Notes under the pieces: generated by a model
What the model was told of the DNA's origin: nothing
What the model saw: the letters and a program-made list of their open reading frames with translations, nothing else
Databases searched by the model: none
DNA from: JALYUA01 sp039931865
Lineage (GTDB): Bacteria > Acidobacteriota > Thermoanaerobaculia > UBA5066 > Gp7-AA6
NCBI GenBank assembly: GCA_039931865.1
Contig: JBDTRB010000005.1
Span: 1-64,000 of the forward strand
Length of the DNA: 64,000 bases
Direction: 5' to 3'
Translations under genes and position numbers: made by a program
Shown: in pieces, positions 56,258 through 64,000 of the stretch
Layout of the letters: every line of letters begins with the position of its first letter
Position numbering within the stretch: the first letter of the stretch is position 1

Positions 56258-58243
56258 TCACCATGCCACCGTCAGGGTATCGAGGAAGTTTTGCATCCAG
56301 AAGACGCTGCGGGCGGTCCACCGCGCCGCGGCGCGGGGATCCGGGACGACGCGCTTGCCGTTGTTCGTGCGGTCCTCGTCGAGGAGCAGCTTTTCGTCCG
56401 GATCGACGATGGCCTCCAGAAGCCGCGGTCCGCCGCGGATCCGGAAGCGTTTCCACCTCGCCTCTCCGTCCCAGGAGGAGCGATAGGTCTTTCCTCCGTC
56501 GAAGCGCAGCAGCACCTCGACCGGGAGCGCCGTCTCGCCGCGCCGCGTGACGAGTGCCTCGCTGTCATACCCCTTGACGCGGGCGAGCTCGGGCGGCGGC
56601 CCCTCGGACAACTTGCCGTCGCGTTCGAAGAGCCCTTTCGGAGGCTTTGCCGGCGACGATGTCGCCTTCTCGACGGCATAGTCGACGTCGCCGGACGAAT
56701 GAAAGGTACGGTCGAAGAACCACGTCCAATCGCGGCCGGACACCTGGTTCACGCAGGCGATGAAGTCCGCGAGCGTCGGGTGTCGGAAGCGCCAGCGGTC
56801 CGCGTAGAGGCGGAGCGCGCGGTCCATCGCGTTCAATCCCAGCAGGTTCTCCAGCGTCGAGAGCGCCAGGGCGGTGTGGGAGTACGTGTCGGATCCGTAG
56901 TTCTTCACGTCGCGGAACTTCCAGCTCGGTTGCGCGTGAATGTCCTGCGTGGCGACCTCGAAGTACCGGCGGTTGACGTCCACCGGATAGTTCTCGTCGA
57001 TGCCGAGAGGGATCCGGTAGCCAAACACGTTCACGACCGGGTGGGTCGGACCGTACGTCGCGCGCAGGACGCGCGAGGTCATGTACTGATTGAAGCCCTC
57101 GTCGAGGTAAGGCTCCTCGAACTCGTTCGACGCGAGCAACCCGTAGAAGAACTGGTGCCCGAACTCGTGCACCGTGACCTCCTCCGGCTTGTGTACGGTC
57201 CCCGGTGCGATGAGGCTCGTGCCGCAGGTGATGAGAGTCGGATACTCCATTCCCCCCGCGCCCGACGCGCCCCAGGGGGGATCGACGACGGTCAGTGTCT
57301 GGTACGGGTACGCTCCCAGGACGCGGCCCATCAGCGACAGTCCGGCCTTCACCGCCCGGAAGTAGCGCGCGGCCTGCGGGGCGTGCTCCGGCTGCACGTA
57401 GAGAAAGATCTCGACGTCGCCGAGGCCGGCTTCCCGGAAGAAGTCCTTGACGACGACGTAGTCCGGATCCGCCGTCCAGGCGAAGTCGTGCACGCTCTCC
57501 TGGCGGAACCGGTACAGCACCCGGTCGCCGGTTCCCGTCCGCTCCTCGACGCGTTTTCCCGTGGCCCCCACTTTTCCCCGGTAACGGGCCGGCACGTCGA
57601 TAGACACGTCGTAGTCGCCGAAATCCGAAAAGAACTCGCTGTTCGCGTGGAACTGGTGGCAATTCCAACCGCTTTCCTGCAGCACTCCAATCTTCGGAAA
57701 CCACTGCGCGACCATGAAGAAATCGCCCTTCCAGCCGGTCCGGCGATACACCCGTGGAAGCCGTGAGCGAAAGTCGAGCGACACCCGCGCGGTCTCGCCG
57801 GGCGCGACCGGCCGCGGAAGCGTGATCTCCGCGACCGTCCGGTCGTCCCGGTTGCCGTCGTCGGGTGAGATGTAGACGAGCGCGGGAAGGAGGTCCGTCC
57901 CGTCGGCGAACGTCATCCGGAGGATCTCGACGGAGCCCCAGGTCCCGTCGGGGATCGTTGCGCCGCGCGCGATGCCGTCCGCTTCCCGGCGGAACGTCGA
58001 GCGCGTGTTTGAGAACGCATTCAGGTAGAGATGAAACTGGAGCGTCGCCGCCGGACGGCTCGTCGTGTTCGTCCAGGTGAGCAGCTCCGTCCCCTCGATC
58101 ACTTTTTTCTCGGCGTCGAGGCGGCAGGAGATTTCGTAGGAGGCGATCGGCGCCGTGAGCGGGGCGGCGGGAAGCGGCACGGCGGAAGCGGCAAGCGCGC
58201 CCGCGAGAGCGAGAAGGAGGATTCTCGCTTTTGCCGAACCCAT
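56258..58243 (-). CDS. M1-family zinc metallopeptidase
   Basis: 661 aa with an N-terminal signal peptide (ARILLLALAGALAASAVPL), so exported or membrane-anchored. The N-terminal beta domain is followed by the gluzincin core: VTVHEFGHQFFYGLLASNEF with the third ligand in YLDEGFNQYM, and an upstream GGMEYPTLI in the place of the GAMEN exopeptidase box. That variant suggests an atypical M1 member with changed N-terminal amine recognition. The ATG at 58243 is chosen because it begins the signal peptide; TACAGT seven bases upstream could be the -10. Divergent from ligA with 15 bp between start codons. Confidence 0.9.
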   Translation of the reverse strand: MGSAKARILLLALAGALAASAVPLPAAPLTAPIASYEISCRLDAEKKVIEGTELLTWTNTTSRPAATLQFHLYLNAFSNTRSTFRREADGIARGATIPDGTWGSVEILRMTFADGTDLLPALVYISPDDGNRDDRTVAEITLPRPVAPGETARVSLDFRSRLPRVYRRTGWKGDFFMVAQWFPKIGVLQESGWNCHQFHANSEFFSDFGDYDVSIDVPARYRGKVGATGKRVEERTGTGDRVLYRFRQESVHDFAWTADPDYVVVKDFFREAGLGDVEIFLYVQPEHAPQAARYFRAVKAGLSLMGRVLGAYPYQTLTVVDPPWGASGAGGMEYPTLITCGTSLIAPGTVHKPEEVTVHEFGHQFFYGLLASNEFEEPYLDEGFNQYMTSRVLRATYGPTHPVVNVFGYRIPLGIDENYPVDVNRRYFEVATQDIHAQPSWKFRDVKNYGSDTYSHTALALSTLENLLGLNAMDRALRLYADRWRFRHPTLADFIACVNQVSGRDWTWFFDRTFHSSGDVDYAVEKATSSPAKPPKGLFERDGKLSEGPPPELARVKGYDSEALVTRRGETALPVEVLLRFDGGKTYRSSWDGEARWKRFRIRGGPRLLEAIVDPDEKLLLDEDRTNNGKRVVPDPRAAARWTARSVFWMQNFLDTLTVAW

Positions 58244-58250
58244 TGGCGAG

Positions 58251-58256
58251 ACTGTA
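58251..58256 (-). promoter_or_regulatory. -10 element (TACAGT) of the M1 peptidase gene
   Basis: Minus-strand TACAGT ends seven bases before the ATG. It lies in the 15-bp gap between two divergent start codons. Confidence 0.4.
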
Positions 58257-58258
58257 GC

Positions 58259-60331
58259 ATGCCGGGCGTGGCGAAAAAGGGTCTGCCGGACGACGTCGCG
58301 CCGGCTGCGCCGAGGGCGGTTGCGCCTCCCGCCGCCGCGAGCCGGGCGAGCGAGTTGAGAGAGGAGCTCACGCGGCACGAGCGGCTCTACTATGTCGACA
58401 ATCGCCCGGAGATCTCGGACGCGCAGTTCGACGTCCTGATGCGCGAGCTCGTCGCCCTGGAGGAGCGCTATACGGAGCTCGCCGTCCCGGATTCACCGGC
58501 TCGCCGCGTCGGAGGGCGGCCGGCCGAAGCCTTCTCGACGGTGGAGCACGTCACCCCGATGCTGTCGCTCGAGAACGCGTACGACTGGGAGGAAGCCGAG
58601 GCGTGGCTTGCGCGCGCCCGGCGAACACTCGGCGAAGACCCGCCGGCGTACGTCGCGGAGCTGAAAATAGACGGACTCTCGATCGCTTTGCGCTACGAGA
58701 ACGGCCGACTCGTGCGAGGGGCGACTCGCGGGGACGGCGTGCGGGGGGAGGACGTCACCGAAAACGTTCGCACGATCCGGTCGATCCCGCTCCGGATCCC
58801 GGAGACCGGGGCGATCGAGGTCCGCGGCGAAGTCTTTTACATGAAGAAGGCCTTCGAAAGAGTGAACGCCGAGCGAGAGGCGGAGGGCGAGGCTCTGTTC
58901 GCGAATCCCCGCAACGCGGCCGCCGGGACCATGCGGCTGCTCGACTCCAGGGTCACGGCGAAGCGCCGCCTCGAGGCGTGGCTGTACGGGATCGCGGCCG
59001 CGCCGCGGATGCCGGATACTCAGATGGGAGTCCTTGACCGTCTTCGCGAGCTCGGCTTCCGCGTCAATCCGAACTCGCGCAGGTGCTCGTCGTTCGAGGA
59101 GGTGCGCTCCTTTCTGGAGGAGTGGAAGACGCGCCGGCAGGAGCTCGATTTCGAGACCGATGGCGCCGTGATCAAGGTGGACGGGCGGGCCCTCCAGGAA
59201 CGTCTGGGGACGACGGCGAAGTCGCCGCGGTGGGCGCTGGCGTTCAAATACCCGGCGGAGGAAAAGAGAACCACTGTCCGCGGCATCACGGTCCAAGTCG
59301 GCCGCACCGGCGCGCTCACTCCGGTGGCGCATCTCGATCCGGTTCTGCTCGCCGGAACGACCGTCAAGCGCGCGACGCTCCACAACTACGAGGACCTCGC
59401 CCGCAAGGACGTGCGCGTCGGCGACAGGGTCATCGTGGAGAAGGGCGGGGACGTGATTCCGAAGGTCGTGCGCGTGCTGCTCGAGGAGCGCCCTCCCGAT
59501 GCCGTGCCGTACGTCATGCCATCTCGCTGTCCGGTCTGCGGAGACCCGGTCGTGCGCGACGCGGAGGAGGTCGCGACCCGGTGCGTCAATCCCGCCTGCC
59601 CGGCGGTCGTCCGCGAGGCGCTGCGGCATTTCTGCTCGCGTCGGGCCATGGACATCGAAGGGCTCGGAGAGAAGCTCGTGGACCAGCTCGTCACCGCGGG
59701 GCTCCTGACCGACGTCGCGACGATCTATGCGCTGCGGGCGGAAGACCTCGCGCTCCTCGAGCGGTGGGGCGAGAAGTCGGCGGGGAACCTGACGGCGGAG
59801 ATCGAGGCGAGCAAGCGAAATGACCTCTCGAGACTCCTCTTCGCGCTCGGCATCCGGCACGTCGGCGAGAAGGCCGCCAGGATCCTCGCCCGCCGGTTTC
59901 AGACGCTGGACGGGATCGGCGCGGCGTCGGAGGAAGCGCTCCAGCGGGCGGAAGAGGTCGGACCGAACACCGCGGCGGCGGTGACCGCATGGTTTGCGCA
60001 CCCCCGTCACCGCGAATTGGTCGATCGCCTGCGGGCCAGCGGAGTGAATTTCGAGTCGAGAGAGGAGGCCCCGCCGGCCGACGGCGCCCTGGCCGGGAAG
60101 ACGGTGGTTCTGACCGGCGCGCTCGAGGGCGTGACCCGCGAGGAAGCACAGGCGCGGCTGGAGAGCGCGGGCGCGAAGGTTTCCGGCTCGGTCTCGAAGA
60201 AGACGAGCTACGTCGTGGCGGGCGAGGCGGCGGGATCGAAGCTCGAAAAAGCGGCGAGTCTCGGGGTGCCGGTGATGACGTGGGCGGAGATGCTTGACAT
60301 AATGGGTGGAGACGAAGCTTCGGACACCTGA
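58259..60331 (+). CDS. ligA: NAD-dependent DNA ligase
   Basis: Seals nicks in replication and repair using NAD+. 690 aa. Adenylation lysine K136 in ELKIDGLSIALRYENG. The Ia domain HERLYYVDNRPEISDAQFD, an OB fold, the four-Cys zinc finger (CPVCGDPV, CVNPACPA), helix-hairpin-helix repeats and a C-terminal BRCT domain (LAGKTVVLTGALEGVTREEA) are all present in order. The ATG at 58259 gives an N-terminal extension of about 28 Ala/Pro-rich residues compared with E. coli. A GTG three codons later is an alternative. The promoter must lie inside the M1 peptidase gene. Confidence 0.97.
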   Translation: MPGVAKKGLPDDVAPAAPRAVAPPAAASRASELREELTRHERLYYVDNRPEISDAQFDVLMRELVALEERYTELAVPDSPARRVGGRPAEAFSTVEHVTPMLSLENAYDWEEAEAWLARARRTLGEDPPAYVAELKIDGLSIALRYENGRLVRGATRGDGVRGEDVTENVRTIRSIPLRIPETGAIEVRGEVFYMKKAFERVNAEREAEGEALFANPRNAAAGTMRLLDSRVTAKRRLEAWLYGIAAAPRMPDTQMGVLDRLRELGFRVNPNSRRCSSFEEVRSFLEEWKTRRQELDFETDGAVIKVDGRALQERLGTTAKSPRWALAFKYPAEEKRTTVRGITVQVGRTGALTPVAHLDPVLLAGTTVKRATLHNYEDLARKDVRVGDRVIVEKGGDVIPKVVRVLLEERPPDAVPYVMPSRCPVCGDPVVRDAEEVATRCVNPACPAVVREALRHFCSRRAMDIEGLGEKLVDQLVTAGLLTDVATIYALRAEDLALLERWGEKSAGNLTAEIEASKRNDLSRLLFALGIRHVGEKAARILARRFQTLDGIGAASEEALQRAEEVGPNTAAAVTAWFAHPRHRELVDRLRASGVNFESREEAPPADGALAGKTVVLTGALEGVTREEAQARLESAGAKVSGSVSKKTSYVVAGEAAGSKLEKAASLGVPVMTWAEMLDIMGGDEASDT

Positions 60332-60373
60332 GGGCAGCCGAAACCCTCCGCAACCTGGAGAGGGAGAGACCGC

Positions 60374-60595
60374 TTGGAGCTACCAGCCAAAGTCGTGATT
60401 TTCTGTCCGACGCTGGAGCTGAAGAACAAGCCCGGCCGACTGATGGCCATCTCGGGGAACGGCTTCTACGAGATCTGGCTCGACTTCGCCGAGCGCAACC
60501 ACACCGTCCTCCTGCCGGTCCAGGGAACCGCCCTCGTGTTCTCGGAGCCCAACTCGACGGGGGAGCCCGTGGCCGGAATCGAACGAAACTCCTGA
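60374..60595 (+). CDS. hypothetical protein, 73 aa
   Basis: Not recognised. TTG start with GGAGAGGGAGAG close upstream. The product is compact and beta-rich (KVVIFCPTLELKNKPGRLMAIS, then FYEIWLDFAERNHTVLLPV) without signal peptide or membrane segment. It lies 42 bp after ligA in the same direction, so probably in one transcript. The end is followed by a 7-bp array. Confidence 0.62.
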   Translation: MELPAKVVIFCPTLELKNKPGRLMAISGNGFYEIWLDFAERNHTVLLPVQGTALVFSEPNSTGEPVAGIERNS

Positions 60596-60604
60596 CCAGG
60601 GGTC

Positions 60605-60632
60605 GTGAGGGGTCAGGGGTAAGGCGTCAGGG
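60605..60632. repeat. 7-bp periodic array, four heptads
   Basis: GTGAGGG, GTCAGGG, GTAAGGC, GTCAGGG, ten bases after the hypothetical gene at 60374. Confidence 0.6.
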
Positions 60633-60701
60633 CGGGACGGGGTCGGGGGAGGCGTCAAGAGAATCCGACCCGAATCGGAACCCGACGGTTTAGACCGTTT
60701 C

Positions 60702-60718
60702 CCCCTAACCCCTAACCC
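60702..60718. repeat. 7-bp periodic array, CCCCTAA units
   Basis: CCCCTAA twice plus CCC. The TAG stop of the minus-strand HAD gene (60712-60714) lies inside it. Telomere-like in appearance, but it fits the dispersed heptad family. Confidence 0.5.
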
Positions 60719-61401
60719 ACCCTTCCAAACTTCGCCAGCAGCTCGGGCAACGTTCGCACCCTTTCCACCGGCTCTTCGGCAGCTCCCGTTCCGATCAGGA
60801 TCGCGCGCATTCCGGCCCTGCGCGCTCCGAGGACGTCGATCGAGTAGATGTCGCCGACGTATACGCACTCCGCCGAAGTCACCCCCAGGCGGTCCGTGGC
60901 CGCCTGGAAGATTCGCGGGTCCGGCTTTTCGAACCCGACCTCGAACGAGTCGACGACCACTTCTAAAAACGGCGACAGCCCCGCGATCTCGAGGAGCGCG
61001 CGGACACGGCCGTCCGCGTTCGACACGACGCCGATCCGGTAGCCGCGCTCCTTGAGAGTCGAGAGCGTCTCGATCGCGCCCTCGGCGGCGCGCGACCAGA
61101 GGTTGGAGCGCGCGTGCTCCGCACCGACGGCCGCGGCCGCGGCGCGCCTCGCTTCCTCGTCCTCGATGCCGAGTCCCCGGAGAATCTCGTTCAAAAAGTA
61201 CGGGACGCGCTCAGCGTCGGTCGAAGCGGGATTCTGTGCGATCCAGGCTCCGAGGGCCGCCGCCCCGGCCGCCGCGGCGCGGTCGAATCCGCTCGCGGCG
61301 TGCGGCACGCCGGCGGCCCGGGCAATCCGGTCGCCATCCAGGTGGATGAGCGTCCCGCCGGCGTCGAAGAGGATGGCTTTCGGCGGGGGTCGTTCGCTCA
61401 A
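60712..61401 (-). CDS. HAD-family hydrolase
   Basis: 229 aa. Motif I is LFDAGGTL, where the second Asp of the usual DxDGT is Gly. This occurs in a known HAD-IA subgroup but may lower phosphatase activity. Motif II is GVVSNADGR, motif III Lys in FEKPDPRIFQ, motif IV YVGDIYSIDVLGA. An alpha-helical cap lies between motifs I and II. The substrate is unknown, probably a small phosphate ester. Start ATG at 61401, 31 bp downstream of the glmM stop on the same strand, so it may be the last gene of the cdaA operon. Confidence 0.87.
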   Translation of the reverse strand: MSERPPPKAILFDAGGTLIHLDGDRIARAAGVPHAASGFDRAAAAGAAALGAWIAQNPASTDAERVPYFLNEILRGLGIEDEEARRAAAAAVGAEHARSNLWSRAAEGAIETLSTLKERGYRIGVVSNADGRVRALLEIAGLSPFLEVVVDSFEVGFEKPDPRIFQAATDRLGVTSAECVYVGDIYSIDVLGARRAGMRAILIGTGAAEEPVERVRTLPELLAKFGRVG

Positions 61402-61432
61402 GTTGGATGGAGGCAGCAGCGAGCCCAGGAGC

Positions 61433-62755
61433 TCAGGTCAACTCGGCGCGGACGGCCGCTTCGAGCTCGCCCGCGATCTGAAAGACCTCGCCGGCGTCGG
61501 GCCCTTCCACCAGGATGCGCAGAAGCGGCTCGGTTCCGGAGTAGCGCAGGAAAATCCGGCCGCGACCGTCGAACTGCCGCCGCGCCCGGGCGACGGCGAG
61601 GGTGACGGAGGGAAGGTCGTCGATCTCCACGCGCCTCGCCACGCGCACGTTGCGCAGCGCCTGCGGGGTCTTCTCCAGGGTCGCCAGTTTCGAAAGCGGC
61701 TGCCCGCTCTCGACCAGGATGGAGGCCAGAAGGAGCGTCGTCAGAATCCCGTCCCCCGCGGGAGAGAAAGGGAGAAGGACATGGCCGGACGTCTCGCCGC
61801 CGAGAGTCGCTCCGGTCTCCTCCATCAGGCGCGCGACGTTGCGGTCGCCCACCGCGGAGCGGTAGAACCGAATCTCCTCGCGCGCAAACGCGGCTTCGAG
61901 CGCGAAATTCGACATCACGGTCCCGACGACGCCCCCGGGATTCAGGATGCCTTTGCGCTTCCAGTCGCTCGCAATGATCCAGAGCACGTCGTCGCCGTCG
62001 AGGATCCTGCCCATCTCGTCGGAAAAGATCGAGCGGTCGGCGTCGCCGTCGTACGCCACGCCGAGCGCAGCGCCCTTTTCGCGAAGTGCCCCGAGCATGT
62101 TCTCGGGATGGAGCGCGCCGCACCCTTCGTTGATATTGCGTCCGTCCGGGGCGTCGCAGATCGCGTCGACGTGCGCGCCCGCCCGGCGCAGCGCCGTGGG
62201 ACCCAGGCGGAACGCGGCTCCGTTGCCCGCATCGACCAGGATCCGCGCGCCCTCGAGCCGCACCGGGACGCTTTTCGCCATCCGGGCGAGGTAGAGCTCC
62301 GAGAGCGCCGGGTTCGCTTCGAGAGCAGCCGCGGGCTCCGCGCTGCGGTCCTTCTTTCCCGCGAGGAGCTTCATCTCCAGCGCTTCCTCCTCCGCGTCCG
62401 GCCACTTCCGCGCGTCCGGGCCGAAGATCTTGATCCCGTTGTCCTGCCAGGGATTGTGGGAGGCGGAGACAGAGACGCCCGCTCCCGCGCCGAGCCCCAG
62501 GACGACCTCCGCGACACCCGGCGTCGGGATCACTCCCGCCGAGGCGACTTCGCCTCCGGCCTCAATGATGCCGGCGGAGATCTGCGCCACGATTCGCGGC
62601 GTCGATTCCCGCGTGTCGCCTCCGACGACCGCGGTCGGATTTCCTGAGGCCTTCAGCCGCCGTCCGAGCTCCCGCCCGATGTCCCGAACGGTTGCGTCGT
62701 CGAGCGGAAATTCGCCAGCGTGCCCGCGGAGACCGTCGGTGCCGAAGAGCTTCAT
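61433..62755 (-). CDS. glmM: phosphoglucosamine mutase
   Basis: Interconverts glucosamine-6-phosphate and glucosamine-1-phosphate for peptidoglycan and LPS precursors. 440 aa. The phosphoserine Ser99 is in SVSASHNPWQDNGIK, the Mg2+ loop is AYDGDADRS, the sugar-binding loop is GGETSGH and the phosphate-binding end is RYSGTEPLLRI. The ATG overlaps the ybbR stop as ATGA. GlmM is commonly encoded with CdaA and the YbbR protein, and in Firmicutes it binds and restrains CdaA (family knowledge), so cell-wall precursor flow and c-di-AMP may be coupled here too. Confidence 0.96.
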   Translation of the reverse strand: MKLFGTDGLRGHAGEFPLDDATVRDIGRELGRRLKASGNPTAVVGGDTRESTPRIVAQISAGIIEAGGEVASAGVIPTPGVAEVVLGLGAGAGVSVSASHNPWQDNGIKIFGPDARKWPDAEEEALEMKLLAGKKDRSAEPAAALEANPALSELYLARMAKSVPVRLEGARILVDAGNGAAFRLGPTALRRAGAHVDAICDAPDGRNINEGCGALHPENMLGALREKGAALGVAYDGDADRSIFSDEMGRILDGDDVLWIIASDWKRKGILNPGGVVGTVMSNFALEAAFAREEIRFYRSAVGDRNVARLMEETGATLGGETSGHVLLPFSPAGDGILTTLLLASILVESGQPLSKLATLEKTPQALRNVRVARRVEIDDLPSVTLAVARARRQFDGRGRIFLRYSGTEPLLRILVEGPDAGEVFQIAGELEAAVRAELT

Positions 62756-63459
62756 TTTTTTCGCGGCCTGGGAGCCGGCGTGATCATTGGCTCAACTCCC
62801 ACAACCGGGTGGAGGTGCACCGTCACCGTGACGATCTGCCCCTCGCGCACGCGCACGCCCGGGGCGTCCGCGACCACCGTGGCCGGGGTGCTGAAGGTCG
62901 CCGAGCGTTCGGAAAGCGAGACCGGATCGGTCGAGACCGAGGTCATCTTGCCCAGCACCGCCGAAGGGCCCGCGATCCGGGCCGAACGCGGCTCGATCGA
63001 CACGTCGCCCACCTCCCACCCCGGCGCGGGCGTCCCGGTGAGGTTCGGAGCGATTGAAAGCACCTTCTCCGTGACGGCGTCGAGGACGATCCGCACGTCC
63101 GCGGGGGAGATGGCGATGACCTCGATCTCCGGCGCGACGTTGATGTCTTCCGGGGCGAGGCGGTAGAGCCGTTCGCCCCGGGTCGCACCCTGAAGGTCGA
63201 TCACTGCTTCGATTTTATCCGGGTCCACCTGCCGAAGAGCGGTGAACGGGCCCCGCACCCGGACGTCGACGGTCGGCGGCACGGCCGACGCGATGATCGT
63301 GCGCTCCGGAATGTTCACGACGGAGAGGGCGATGCGATAGCTGCGTTCGGAAATGCGCTCACGTCTCTGCGCGGAAAGCACGAACCAGACCAGAAGCGCG
63401 ATCCCGAGCGCGAGGACCTTGAGACCCAGGTTCCGCAGGAGTGCGGGCCGGGTTGCCAT
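62752..63459 (-). CDS. YbbR-domain protein (CdaR-like)
   Basis: 235 aa. One N-terminal transmembrane helix (about 8-28, LGLKVLALGIALLVWFVLS) is followed by about two extracytoplasmic YbbR repeats rich in beta strands (VDVRVRGPFTALRQV, ARIAGPSAVLGKM) and a Pro/Lys tail. CdaR-type proteins modulate the membrane diadenylate cyclase. The start ATG shares one base with the cdaA stop (TGATG), and the stop overlaps glmM. Shorter than Bacillus CdaR, which has four repeats. Confidence 0.9.
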   Translation of the reverse strand: MATRPALLRNLGLKVLALGIALLVWFVLSAQRRERISERSYRIALSVVNIPERTIIASAVPPTVDVRVRGPFTALRQVDPDKIEAVIDLQGATRGERLYRLAPEDINVAPEIEVIAISPADVRIVLDAVTEKVLSIAPNLTGTPAPGWEVGDVSIEPRSARIAGPSAVLGKMTSVSTDPVSLSERSATFSTPATVVADAPGVRVREGQIVTVTVHLHPVVGVEPMITPAPRPRKK

Positions 63460-64000
63460 CAGGCCGCCACCGCGAATTCCCGAAGCAGAAGATCCCGCAG
63501 CCCCTTTCCGTCCAGGTCTTCGATCAACTGTCCGTCCCTTGCCACGGAGATCGTGCCGCGCTCCTCGGACACAACGACCGCGAGCGCGTCTGTTTCCTCC
63601 GTGATGCCGATCGCCGCGCGGTGCCGTGTCCCGAACCGCTTCGAGAGACTCTCGTTGATCGAGAGGGGGAGGAAGCAGGCCGCGGCGGCGACGCGCTCGC
63701 CCGAGAGGATCACGGCCCCGTCGTGGAGCGGGGTGCCGGGCGCAAATAGGGTGACGAGAAGGTCGTAAGAGACGGCGGAATCCAGGGGGACCCCGTTTTC
63801 GATGTAGTTCTTGAGCCCCTCGCGCCTCTCGAGCACGATCAGGGCGCCCGTCTTGCGCGCCGACAAAGACGTGACCGCGAGCACGATGTCCGAAATCGTC
63901 TCCTCGGCGTGGTACCCGGAAAACCAGGAGAAGAAAGGCGTTCGCCCAAAGGTGGCGAGGGCGCGGCGGAGCTCCGACGCGAAGAGCACGATGATCGCGA
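63459..64000 (-). CDS. cdaA: diadenylate cyclase CdaA (5' end cut by window)
   Basis: Makes c-di-AMP from two ATP. The visible C-terminal 180 codons contain the complete DAC catalytic signature, LHDGAVIL (DGA) and GTRHRAAIG (RHR). They are preceded by the linker FASELRRALATFGR, which continues to the window edge. The N-terminal transmembrane helices expected of CdaA lie outside the window. It heads the conserved cdaA-ybbR-glmM block. Confidence 0.93.
   Translation of the reverse strand, partial: AIIVLFASELRRALATFGRTPFFSWFSGYHAEETISDIVLAVTSLSARKTGALIVLERREGLKNYIENGVPLDSAVSYDLLVTLFAPGTPLHDGAVILSGERVAAAACFLPLSINESLSKRFGTRHRAAIGITEETDALAVVVSEERGTISVARDGQLIEDLDGKGLRDLLLREFAVAA

Noticed and set aside
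60702..60718. Telomere-like CCCTAA repeat
   Set aside because: Only two and a half units, in 7-bp and not 6-bp register, and overlapping a stop codon as other heptad arrays do.

Overview
The window is a gene-dense, GC-rich chromosome segment (coding third positions are mostly G or C). An outer-membrane porin ending in phenylalanine, a lipobox protein, two Tat-exported binding proteins and an exosortase H locus point to a Gram-negative heterotroph. The cdaA-ybbR-glmM block, LemA/HtpX, the FHA-Fis regulator and the XrtH pair would fit Acidobacteriota (for example a Thermoanaerobaculia-like lineage). That placement is an inference; no 16S or marker phylogeny can be run here. No phage, plasmid, CRISPR or rRNA genes are seen. 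One tRNA gene (Thr, CGT) is present.

Layout. 1-6318: a truncated CPA2 antiporter, then a first carbohydrate-type ABC importer operon (minus strand) whose two permeases carry unusual periplasmic insertions. 6500-13581: malate synthase, glycolate oxidase glcDEF and a coupled sigma-54 activator with a degenerate receiver. Together these convert glycolate to glyoxylate and then to malate. 13768-21704: small genes, a compact thrA-thrB-thrC operon, and aguB-aguA (agmatine to putrescine). 21794-28938: a second, paralogous ABC importer, a porin and an MHS-family symporter, all minus strand. 29358-42337: acetyl-CoA synthetase, an EAL protein, an S4 protein, htpX/lemA, a DGQHR protein, an S8 protease fused to a CBM48 domain, small hypothetical genes and tRNA-Thr. 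42447-51303: SMC, an FHA-Fis regulator, and a five-gene coupled operon (KS-alpha, KS-beta, thioesterase, exosortase H, exosortase H partner). 51557-64000: dCMP deaminase, a receiver-PilZ protein, a MITE-like element, an SDR, M1 peptidase, ligA, HAD hydrolase, glmM, ybbR and truncated cdaA.

Strongest unexplained signals. (1) A family of about 240-bp intergenic repeats (three copies at 14.5, 33.0 and 36.7 kb) whose hairpin arms differ between copies but stay complementary, so the structure is conserved and not merely the sequence. (2) At least ten short intergenic arrays with a strict 7-bp period. Five of them contain the TAG stop codon of the neighbouring gene and a sixth lies just beside one. 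(3) Apparent CTG start codons, several overlapping the upstream TGA as CTGA. (4) A set of genes with a -10 hexamer only 6-8 nt before the start codon and no Shine-Dalgarno, which suggests leaderless mRNAs. (5) The KS-alpha/KS-beta/thioesterase/exosortase H operon, which physically links a type II polyketide/aryl-polyene-like enzyme set to a protein-sorting transpeptidase.

Signalling genes include c-di-GMP turnover (EAL), a c-di-GMP reader (receiver-PilZ) and c-di-AMP synthesis (CdaA). Start codons were chosen from domain boundaries, overlaps and local Shine-Dalgarno or -10 signals; where they are uncertain the entry says so.
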